Source: JAFDED01 sp964611635 (GTDB lineage Bacteria > Desulfobacterota > JAFDED01). Taken from it: DNA of 7,440 bases. Numbering within the stretch: the first letter of the stretch is position 1; every line of letters begins with the position of its first letter. Below the pieces are notes generated by a model that was not told where the DNA came from, did no database searches, and worked only from the letters and a program-made list of their open reading frames with translations. Below are positions 1 to 5,955 of this stretch, in pieces. The stretch spans positions 1-7,440 of the forward strand of contig CAZTAS010000281.1 of the NCBI GenBank assembly GCA_964611635.1, read 5' to 3'. Position numbers and translations under genes: made by a program.

Positions 1-66
1 ATCCGTGTTTGCAACTACTTGATTTTATTGTAAAGTAAACCGGACATTACTGGGGCAATTTAATAA

Positions 67-95
67 TTGACACACAGGCGTCTTTTTATTATTTT
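67..95 (+). promoter_or_regulatory. Possible sigma70-like promoter
   Basis: A perfect TTGACA (67-72) is followed after 17 bases by TATTTT (90-95), a 4-of-6 match to the bacterial -10 box, in an AT-rich stretch. The nearest intact gene on this strand starts about 525 bases downstream, with an opposite-strand gene remnant between, so any transcript would have a long leader. It could be a chance match in AT-rich DNA. Confidence 0.2.
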
Positions 96-198
96 GTATG
101 GTAGCTTGAAGTACAGGATGAGTTGAGCATTTAGGAAAAGATCTGTTTTCAGGTGAGAGAGGGCGAATCTCTCGGGTCAGCCTGAGATGCCTCTTTGG

Positions 199-616
199 CT
201 ATATCAAAATTTGGCTCTTCCTGGAACGACAAGAGGAAGAGGGTCGACATGTCTCTCGGTACAGCTCGGGTATCCTTTTCCTCAGCTCGATGTCCCTGGT
301 CGTGAAGAGGGCGGCTTTCTTCTGCCATAGCACGCCCTGATAGGAGCGAGGCGGGCCGATAAGGTATCTGCCCGGACCATGGGCTTATTCTTCTCGAAAG
401 GGATAATCACGACCTCCCCCTCATCCGGGGGTGCTGATATAACCGTGATCTAGTATGACTCGCCCATCAACCTCTCCACCTGAGGCATTTCGGCTCGCTT
501 CCAATATTTGAATCTGAAGTATTGGTATGGATTGACCATCCCTATTAGCCACGGGAGTGCGCGAAGAGCCGCTCGATATATATTATATCCAACTCTGGAA
601 GGGAAAGAGAGGTTGA
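199..616 (-). pseudogene. Decayed protein gene of unknown family
   Basis: Reading the minus strand from about 616 downwards, one frame gives protein-like text including RALPWLIGMVNPYQYF and YWKRAEMPQVERLMGESY, then a TAG stop (450-452). The same frame then continues as APPDEGEVVIIPFEKNKPMV to about 380. From 378 down to about 241 the coding-like text moves to another frame (GRYLIGPPRSYQGVLW, then FTTRDIELRKRIPELY), where codon third positions are mostly G or C as in the intact genes here. That frame stops at 199-201. A nonsense codon and a frameshift in a row of otherwise convincing peptides suggest a gene in decay. I do not recognise the family. Its 5' part is missing, apparently cut off where the dehydrogenase gene begins. 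The alternative is that these are chance open frames. Confidence 0.42.
576..612 (+). promoter_or_regulatory. AT-rich promoter-like box and ribosome binding site of the dehydrogenase gene
   Basis: A run of alternating A and T (576-588) lies 33-45 bases before the ATG at 621. It could serve as a bacterial -10 region or, if the organism is archaeal, a TATA box; no good -35 box is visible at the right distance. AGAGAGG (606-612) lies 8 bases before the ATG and is a good Shine-Dalgarno match, which supports that start. Confidence 0.35.
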
Positions 617-620
617 TGTT

Positions 621-1568
621 ATGTCTGCTCATATCGCAGTCGTAGGTAACGGAAGGATTGGTCGCCCCACCGCCTACACCCTCTTCAATGAGAAAGTGGC
701 GGACCAGATCTCCCTTGTCGACATAAAGCCAGGACTGGCCTGGGCCTTTGGCGAGGAGTTGAGGCATGTGGCCGCCAGTCTCAGGTACGACGTTAAGATA
801 AACACTTATGAAGAGGACGAGGGGGTTTCAGGCGCCGACTTGGTTGTGGTCTGCCCCGGGAAGCCACGGATCCCGGGAGTTGAGATGGACCGCAGGGACC
901 TGCTGGCGGAGAATGCGAGGATTATCAACTACGTCGCCGAGGTGATGCCGCCCCGCAACCCCGGGGCTAAATGGGTCATAGTAACAAACCCTGTAGATGC
1001 GATGGCCACACTGTTTAAGAATGTTTCCGGGGCAGACTTCGTTATCGGCACAGGAGACCATCCGGATACCCTCCGGTTTAGGTCGAAATTGGCCATTGAC
1101 CTTGACGTGCCCGTATCGAAGGTGCAGGGCTTCATCGGAGGCGAGCACGGGTCAGCGGCCTACGCCCTCTGGTCAACGGTCAAGATCGACGGTAAGCCGC
1201 TGGATGAATATCTCAAGGAAATGGGGATGGAAGTGGACAGGGCTGCCTTCGTCGGGTATGTGCGGGGAGTATCCAAGAAAATTGTGGACATCATCGGTGG
1301 GACGGAGGTGGCCCCAGCCGCCGGATTCCGCGACATCATCAGGTCCATTCTCCAGGACAGAGGGGAAATTTACAGCATCGCCAATTCTATCAAGCTGCCC
1401 GGACTGCCCGAGGCGGTTAACGTGAACATTCCTACCCGCGTCGGCCAGCGCATCGGCCCCAACATCTGGGACAATCTGACAGCCGAGGAGCAGGGGAACA
1501 TAATCGAGGCTGCTAAGGCGATCCACGATAACTATCGCATGGTGCACCAGGCCCTCGGGAAGACTTGA
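621..1568 (+). CDS. Malate/lactate dehydrogenase family protein (NAD-dependent)
   Basis: This 315-residue cytosolic enzyme should interconvert a 2-hydroxy acid and its 2-oxo acid using NAD; the length is normal for the family. The Rossmann motif GNGRIG is at residues 9-14, and D34 at the end of the second strand favours NAD over NADP. The NPVD motif (123-126) supplies the conserved Asn, D149 and R152 match the catalytic Asp and substrate-binding Arg (D168/R171 in lactate dehydrogenase numbering), and H176 in GEHGS is the proton-acceptor His. R83 sits where malate dehydrogenases have Arg and lactate dehydrogenases Gln, pointing to a dicarboxylic substrate. However, the mobile loop from R83 to R91 appears two residues longer than usual, so the exact substrate is unsure. 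The start is supported by AGAGAGG 8 bases upstream. The last four bases overlap the next frame. Confidence 0.92.
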   Translation: MSAHIAVVGNGRIGRPTAYTLFNEKVADQISLVDIKPGLAWAFGEELRHVAASLRYDVKINTYEEDEGVSGADLVVVCPGKPRIPGVEMDRRDLLAENARIINYVAEVMPPRNPGAKWVIVTNPVDAMATLFKNVSGADFVIGTGDHPDTLRFRSKLAIDLDVPVSKVQGFIGGEHGSAAYALWSTVKIDGKPLDEYLKEMGMEVDRAAFVGYVRGVSKKIVDIIGGTEVAPAAGFRDIIRSILQDRGEIYSIANSIKLPGLPEAVNVNIPTRVGQRIGPNIWDNLTAEEQGNIIEAAKAIHDNYRMVHQALGKT

Positions 1569-1753
1569 CCGCACGCGAGAAGGCGGATATCACCATCTTC
1601 GGCAGCGCCACGTTGAAGGACAAAGCTACCTTTACAGGACTCCAAAATTTAACATCCAGGATATCCTGTGTTACTGGGGAGGGGGAGTTCGTCTTCGATA
1701 AGGGTGAAGAGACTGGGGCACCTCCGGTAAAGGAGCTGAGGAAGAAATACTAA
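1565..1753 (+). pseudogene. C-terminal remnant of an N-acyl-D-amino-acid deacylase (D-aminoacylase)
   Basis: The 62-codon frame opens with TTG overlapping the dehydrogenase stop (TTGA). Its text follows the usual end of D-aminoacylase-type amidohydrolases: KADITIF (where the family has ADI/LVxFDP), then TLKDKATF, a degenerate strand ending in V, and finally KGEETGAPPVKELRKK in place of the usual GEHTGxxPGxxLR. Full-length members have nearly 500 residues with a metal-binding TIM barrel; none of that is present, and no matching text appears upstream because the dehydrogenase gene fills that space. Several normally constant residues have changed (FGS for FDP, E for H before TG, V for G after PP). 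I infer a leftover tail from a deletion or replacement. It may still be translated by coupling to the gene before it, since GGGA lies just upstream of the TTG. Confidence 0.68.
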
Positions 1754-1809
1754 CTCATATTTCTCCCATTTTTAACAAGCCTTTCTACGAAAGAGGGATA
1801 CCCCTATTC

Positions 1810-2181
1810 CTGTTGTTCTTTTTCTTCTTCTGCAACTTTATGCTCTTCTCGAGATCTTGGGTGAGATCAAGCCTATTCGTTGAGTTCCTCTGAGCAATTC
1901 CTTATGTCTGTAATAAGCCTATTTAGTGGGGTGGTTATTGATTCGAGCTTGGAGATATTCTTCTCTATTATCTCCTACTCGATGACTTGCGTAATGGTCC
2001 CCCTGTGAACTCTGGATTTGAAGAATAGAATGGTGACGACCACCGGAGTGAATGCAGCGTTGGCTAAAGCCTTCACCTTAAATGCTCTTTCCTTTAAAAC
2101 TTTCTGCGTAAATCTCGTAGATTTCCTCGGCGCCGGATGACCCGCAACCCCGACTCCCCCATTCTGCAAACGTTTAAACAA
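1810..2181 (-). pseudogene. Possible decayed gene, unknown product
   Basis: The minus strand has a 68-codon open frame (1975-2181), whose second half has a coding-like codon pattern (about two thirds G or C at third positions; residues ALANAAFTPVVVTILFF). After its TAG stop the same frame runs on for 33 codons as a helix-like, heptad-patterned peptide (EIIEKNISKLESITTPL and on), then reaches further stops and ends in an acidic/basic EEEKEQQE stretch. A second frame before it also reads AEEIYEIYAESFKGKS. This would fit a small helical protein gene with stops and a frameshift. No family is recognisable and no good start is evident. This 530-base gap holds no intact gene that I can support. Confidence 0.25.
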
Positions 2182-2285
2182 TGGGCATGGACAACAGGGA
2201 TGTGCTGTTGTATAGTAAGAAATAATTGCTGAGGCCCTTTCGGGGCGGAAGGTTCCCTAATAATTTTATCGGACAGGCTTAAGAA

Positions 2286-3344
2286 ATGCCATTTTCAGGT
2301 CACCAGACTAAATATTTGAAAGATTTACTGGCCATAGACGTGGGCTGCGGCACTCAGGACATCCTTCTGTGGCGGGAGGGTGTCGAGATGGAGAACTGCG
2401 TGAAGCTGGTTCTCCCCTCTTGGACCCGCATTATCGCTGGCCAGGTGCGAGAGGTCACCCGGGCGGGACAGTCCATTTACCTGAGCGGAAGGATCATGGG
2501 CGGAGGTCCATGTGCCGAGGCCATACAGGAGCACCTTAAAGAGGGATTTAGGGTATTTGCCAGCCGCGAGGCGGCTTTGACATTGCACGACAGCCTAGAT
2601 CGGGTGAGTGCCATGGGTGTTGAGATACGTGATGAGCCCGTGGATGGAGCCCGCGTTATCCGCATGAGGGATGTGGACCAAGAGGTTCTTGCCCGGGCCC
2701 TGGCCCCTTACGGGATTGACCTTCCCACCCGTTTTGCCGTAGCGGTGCAGGATCACGGGCACTGCCCCAATGGAAGCAACCGGAAGTTCCGGTTTGAGCA
2801 CTGGGAGCGATTCATCATGTCCGGGGGGCGTCTCGAGGATACGGCCTATCTTGAGCCACCGGCATATATGACGCGCATGCGGGCCGTTCAGCGCGATGCC
2901 CCAGGTGCCATGGTCATGGATACATGCATTGCGGCCATCCGCGGTGCCCTGCTTGATTATGAGACTCGACGCCACATGGACACCGGCGTACTGGTGGCCA
3001 ATGCAGGAAACCACCATCTGACTGCCGCCCTGGTGCTGAGGGAGAGGGTCTGGGGGATACTGGAACACCACACCGGCATGCTGGATGGGGCTGGAATGAG
3101 GGAGTTTCTGGTACGTTTCTCGGAAGGTCGGCTCACGAACCAGGAGGTCTTCGAGGACAGGGGGCACGGCTGCTGTGTCCACCCGAACTTTCCGGGCTAC
3201 AAGGGCGAGCCCTTCATCTCCGTCACAGGTCCCCGGCGTGCCATGGTCAAGGGGCAGGGGATCCACTTCCCAGCACCGTTCGGGGACATGATGCTCACCG
3301 GGTGTTTCGGACTTTTGGATGCCGCGCGCTCCATCTGGAAATAG
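2286..3344 (+). CDS. DUF1786 protein, ASKHA-like ATPase fold, function unknown
   Basis: The 352-residue product matches the DUF1786 family (PF08735), found in archaea and some anaerobic bacteria. The N-terminus carries AIDVGCGTQDI (16-26), which resembles the phosphate-1 loop of actin/Hsp70/sugar-kinase (ASKHA) folds. NAGNHHLTAAL (239-249) could correspond to the later nucleotide-binding part. Other distinctive stretches are VQDHG (154-158), EHHTGML (260-266), GHGCC (293-297), VTGPRR (313-318) and FPAPFGDMMLTGC (328-340). The product is soluble, with no signal peptide or membrane segment. Family members are often labelled putative pyruvate formate-lyase activating enzyme, but no CxxxCxxC radical-SAM motif is present, so that name is not supported. 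The start at 2286 is backed by GGACAGG 8 bases upstream. The gene stands alone between non-coding stretches, so context gives no hint of its role. Confidence 0.88.
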   Translation: MPFSGHQTKYLKDLLAIDVGCGTQDILLWREGVEMENCVKLVLPSWTRIIAGQVREVTRAGQSIYLSGRIMGGGPCAEAIQEHLKEGFRVFASREAALTLHDSLDRVSAMGVEIRDEPVDGARVIRMRDVDQEVLARALAPYGIDLPTRFAVAVQDHGHCPNGSNRKFRFEHWERFIMSGGRLEDTAYLEPPAYMTRMRAVQRDAPGAMVMDTCIAAIRGALLDYETRRHMDTGVLVANAGNHHLTAALVLRERVWGILEHHTGMLDGAGMREFLVRFSEGRLTNQEVFEDRGHGCCVHPNFPGYKGEPFISVTGPRRAMVKGQGIHFPAPFGDMMLTGCFGLLDAARSIWK

Positions 3345-3419
3345 CCAGTTACTCAAGTGGAATAGGCTGACTCGCAAATTTTCTTAACAAACTATAAAAA
3401 CTACTGATAATGATTTTCC

Positions 3420-3470
3420 GTGCCTGCGGCACACACCAAGACCTCTCAAGCTCGGGCATGGTGTGCTGCC
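3420..3470. repeat. Imperfect inverted repeat with an alternative short hairpin
   Basis: GGCACACACCA (3428-3438) pairs with TGGTGTGCTGCC (3459-3470) to give an 11-bp stem with one bulged C (3466) and a 20-base loop. The left arm can instead pair in a small perfect hairpin, GTGCC-TGC-GGCAC (3420-3432), so the two structures exclude each other. It lies 75 bases after the DUF1786 gene in AT-rich DNA, but no T-run follows, so it is not a classical intrinsic terminator. It could be a transcript-end structure, an attenuator-like element or a mobile repeat. Confidence 0.45.
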
Positions 3471-3634
3471 ATAATATTTAGTAATTATAACTAGTTATGT
3501 TTCATTATACTAAGCTGGGAATTACTCTTCGATCATAAAGTCATTGTTTTCAACAGGCTAAAAACATTCTTAATCGCAATCTTAACTGTGAAGCTTTAGT
3601 AATAATTCTTAATAAAAGGTATTGAAGATGAGAC

Positions 3635-4367
3635 ATGTCTATCATCATATATGAGTACGGTAATGCGATGGCAAGACGTATTATTCTTATATTGATTATT
3701 TTGGTCTTATTCTCTAGTGGTTTACAAATCAAAAGTACTTCGGATTTAATAGTTGTCTTCGGTAATAGTATCGTTTATAGGCGAGGAGCTTCGGATTTAA
3801 CCCGATTCACAGCTTTGTTAAGAAGTATGTTGGAAGGAACCCCATTAGCTCATCTTCGGGTTATCAATTTGGGGATTCCTTCTACAGCTTTATGTAATGT
3901 GTTCGATTATGCAAACATTTTAGATCCCAGTATTTATAATCGTAAAATCGGTGATAAAAAAGATGGAATTGACAGGTTTCGTTAAGTAGTTGAGGTGCAC
4001 CCCTAGCATTTTAATATGTCAATATGGTAAAAATAATATTTTTTTCGGAGTGCCAATTGATGTATTCGAAAAAACATATAGAACAATATTAGCCGTATTT
4101 TCAAAGGAATCTCCGGGGATCAGGATTCTGCTCATGACACTGCCACCTTTAAGGCGAAAAGAAAAATCCCTGGAGACCGTACGGGCCTTTAATGATGCAA
4201 TTAGAAGAGTGGCTGAGGACAAGCAGTTAGAGGTTGTTCCGATTGATCTTTTATTTGATTGGGATTTAAGCTATTTTCCAGATTTAAAGCATCCGAATGA
4301 GGAAGGCCATCGGCTTATTGCAGTCATGCTATTTTCTATACTGATGTCCGGGTTGGATCGGGTTTGA
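3635..4367 (+). pseudogene. Broken SGNH/GDSL-family hydrolase, probably membrane-anchored or exported
   Basis: Two adjacent frames together spell an SGNH hydrolase (esterase/acyl hydrolase type). The first (3635-3985) has a basic then hydrophobic N-terminus (ARRIILILIILVLFSSG) that would be a signal or anchor. Block I follows as VFGNSIV, with the nucleophile Ser kept but Asp of GDS changed to Asn, then VINLGIPS (block II-like). TAA at 3983-3985 ends it, but the same frame continues VVEVHP to 4003. One extra base at about 4004 then shifts reading to SILICQYGKNNI (block III, GxND-like), and the frame to 4367 closes with PDLKHPNEEGH (block V, Asp and His of the triad). A nonsense codon plus a one-base frameshift therefore interrupt the gene. 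The stretch is far more AT-rich than the flanking genes, suggesting foreign origin. An alternative start is the ATG at 3668. Confidence 0.75.
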
Positions 4368-4435
4368 AAGTTCTGATATGGGATTTTTATTAAAACAAAT
4401 CAATAAATTTCGATTAAGATTGAGACAGGCGGTGA

Positions 4436-5839
4436 ATGAGCATGGACGATGAAACCATCCGGCAACTAACGCGAATTGTGGGTGAGAACAATGTCCTTTC
4501 ATCCGAGGAGGACCGCATCTGTTACTCCTATGACGCCACCAACCAATTATACAAGCCCGATGTAGTCGTCTTTCCCGACGGCGCCGAGGAGGTTTCCAGC
4601 CTGCTGAAGCTGGCCAATGAGAAGCGATTTCCCGTGATCCCCAGGGGCGCTGGGACGGGTTTTACCGGGGGGAGCCTTCCTGTATTTGGAGGCGTGGCGC
4701 TGGTGCTTACCCGTATGAACCGTATAATTGAGATCGATGAAGACAACCTGGTGGCTGTTGTGGAGCCAGGGGTGATAACGTCTGACTTCCAAAAAGCAGT
4801 CGAGCGGATGGGCCTCTTCTACCCCCCCGATCCCTCCAGCCTGGCATACTCGACTCTGGGAGGAAACGTGGCGGAGTGCGCCGGCGGTGCTCGCGCAACA
4901 AAATATGGCGTAACCCGTGATTACGTGCTGGGCCTGGAGGTTGTTCTGCCCACCGGAGAGATCATCCAAACGGGTTCTCGCACGTTGAAGAGCGTGGCGG
5001 GCTATGACCTGACTCGCCTCATGGTGGGATCCGAGGGCACCCTGGGCGTTATCACCAAGATCATCCTGCGCCTGATACCGCTACCCGAAGCGACAAAGAC
5101 GCTTCTGGGGATATTCCCCCGCATGGACCTGGCGGCGCGGGCTGTCAGCGCCACCATCCGCGGCCGTATTATTCCCAGAGCATTGGAATTCATTGACCAC
5201 GCAGCCATTCGTGCAGTAGAGGACTATCTCCATCTGGGTTTGCCCGTCGAGGCGGGGGCGCTGCTGCTCATCGAGGTGGACGGGAAGGCTGAGACCTTGG
5301 ATCGAGAAGCCAGCCGTATCGAGTCCTTTTGCATGGAGTTCGGGGCAAAGCGTGTGGAGGTTGCTAAGGATGAAGCTCACGCTCAAGACCTTTGGAAGGC
5401 GAGGCGTTCTATCTCGGCATCGCTGCTGAGGTTGAGGCCCAACAAAATCAACGAGGACGTTGCTGTTCCCCGCAGCCGGGTGCCCGATCTGATCCAGGGC
5501 CTCTCAGACTTGGCAGAAAAATATCGGCTGAACATTGCGAATTTTGGCCACGCGGGCGATGGAAACATCCACGTCAACATCATGGTAGATTACAGAGACA
5601 CTGACGAGATGGCCAGGGCCCACAAGGCAGTGGATGAGGTGTTCGAGTTGACGCTGAAACTTGGGGGGACCATCTCCGGAGAGCACGGCATCGGCATCGC
5701 CAAAGCGCCTTATTTGGTGTGGGAGACCGGGCCTGATGCACTGGAAGTGATGCGCCGCATAAAACAGGTTCTGGATCCGCTGAACGTTTTGAATCCCGGA
5801 AAAATGTTCCACGAGCAGGCCGTCGAGGTGCAGGGCTAA
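4436..5839 (+). CDS. glcD: FAD-linked oxidase, glycolate oxidase GlcD / D-lactate dehydrogenase type
   Basis: The 467-residue flavoprotein oxidises a 2-hydroxy acid such as glycolate or D-lactate to the 2-oxo acid, probably at the inner face of the membrane with its Fe-S partner. The VAO-type FAD-binding domain fills the N-terminal half: RGAGTGFTGGS (70-80), PPDPSS (130-135), GGNVAECAGGARATKYG (142-158) and VGSEGTLGVIT (197-207). The C-terminal FAD-oxidase domain carries NEDVAVPRS (339-347), FGHAGDGNIHVN (370-381, with H372 and H379) and SGEHGIG (414-420), the His/Glu residues expected around the substrate-metal site, and ends at NPGKMF. Length and motifs are complete. ATG 4436 or the ATG two codons later (4442) could be the start; the AGG at 4427-4429 and GGTGA at 4431-4435 serve them respectively. 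The Fe-S partner gene follows after 116 bases. The substrate cannot be told from sequence alone. Confidence 0.93.
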   Translation: MSMDDETIRQLTRIVGENNVLSSEEDRICYSYDATNQLYKPDVVVFPDGAEEVSSLLKLANEKRFPVIPRGAGTGFTGGSLPVFGGVALVLTRMNRIIEIDEDNLVAVVEPGVITSDFQKAVERMGLFYPPDPSSLAYSTLGGNVAECAGGARATKYGVTRDYVLGLEVVLPTGEIIQTGSRTLKSVAGYDLTRLMVGSEGTLGVITKIILRLIPLPEATKTLLGIFPRMDLAARAVSATIRGRIIPRALEFIDHAAIRAVEDYLHLGLPVEAGALLLIEVDGKAETLDREASRIESFCMEFGAKRVEVAKDEAHAQDLWKARRSISASLLRLRPNKINEDVAVPRSRVPDLIQGLSDLAEKYRLNIANFGHAGDGNIHVNIMVDYRDTDEMARAHKAVDEVFELTLKLGGTISGEHGIGIAKAPYLVWETGPDALEVMRRIKQVLDPLNVLNPGKMFHEQAVEVQG

Positions 5840-5842
5840 TCT

Positions 5843-5859
5843 CGAATGGAGGGCATTCG
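5843..5859 (+). other. Short perfect hairpin between the oxidase genes
   Basis: CGAATG (5843-5848) and CATTCG (5854-5859) form a perfect 6-bp stem around a GAGGG loop, starting four bases after the glcD-like stop. TAAAAAAG rather than a T-run follows, so it is unlikely to stop transcription fully. It could mark an mRNA processing or stabilising site that sets the ratio of the two subunits. A chance occurrence is possible. Confidence 0.3.
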
Positions 5860-5955
5860 TAAAAAAGATTTTCCATAAGCCGATCACTATGTTTCAACAA
5901 GACCATAATTCCGTCCGGGCGTGTTACGGCCGGTTGCCAATATATAGGTTGAACG

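Noticed and set aside
450..767. 105-codon minus-strand frame as an intact gene
   Set aside because: Its first half is antisense to the dehydrogenase start, and coding-like text continues past its stop and then changes frame, so only the lower part is credible and only as a remnant.
997..1425. 142-codon open frame on the plus strand
   Set aside because: It sits inside the dehydrogenase gene in another frame and is rich in Arg, Ser, Pro and Trp, typical of an out-of-frame reading.
1782..1794. CTTTC-TAC-GAAAG hairpin after the D-aminoacylase remnant as a terminator
   Set aside because: The stem is only 5 bp and AT-leaning, and no T-run follows it on either strand.
2286..3344. Pyruvate formate-lyase activating enzyme
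   Set aside because: This is a database label for DUF1786. No CxxxCxxC radical-SAM motif exists in the protein, and no formate-lyase gene is in the window.
2595..3377. 260-codon open frame on the minus strand
   Set aside because: It lies almost wholly opposite the DUF1786 gene, which has clear family motifs. The minus frame gives no recognisable motif and is a shadow of the G/C-ending codons.
3568..4419. Inverted 9-mer TCTTAATCG / CGATTAAGA flanking the broken hydrolase as possible mobile-element ends
   Set aside because: Nine matching bases in AT-rich DNA are expected by chance, the match does not extend, and no transposase or target duplication is seen.
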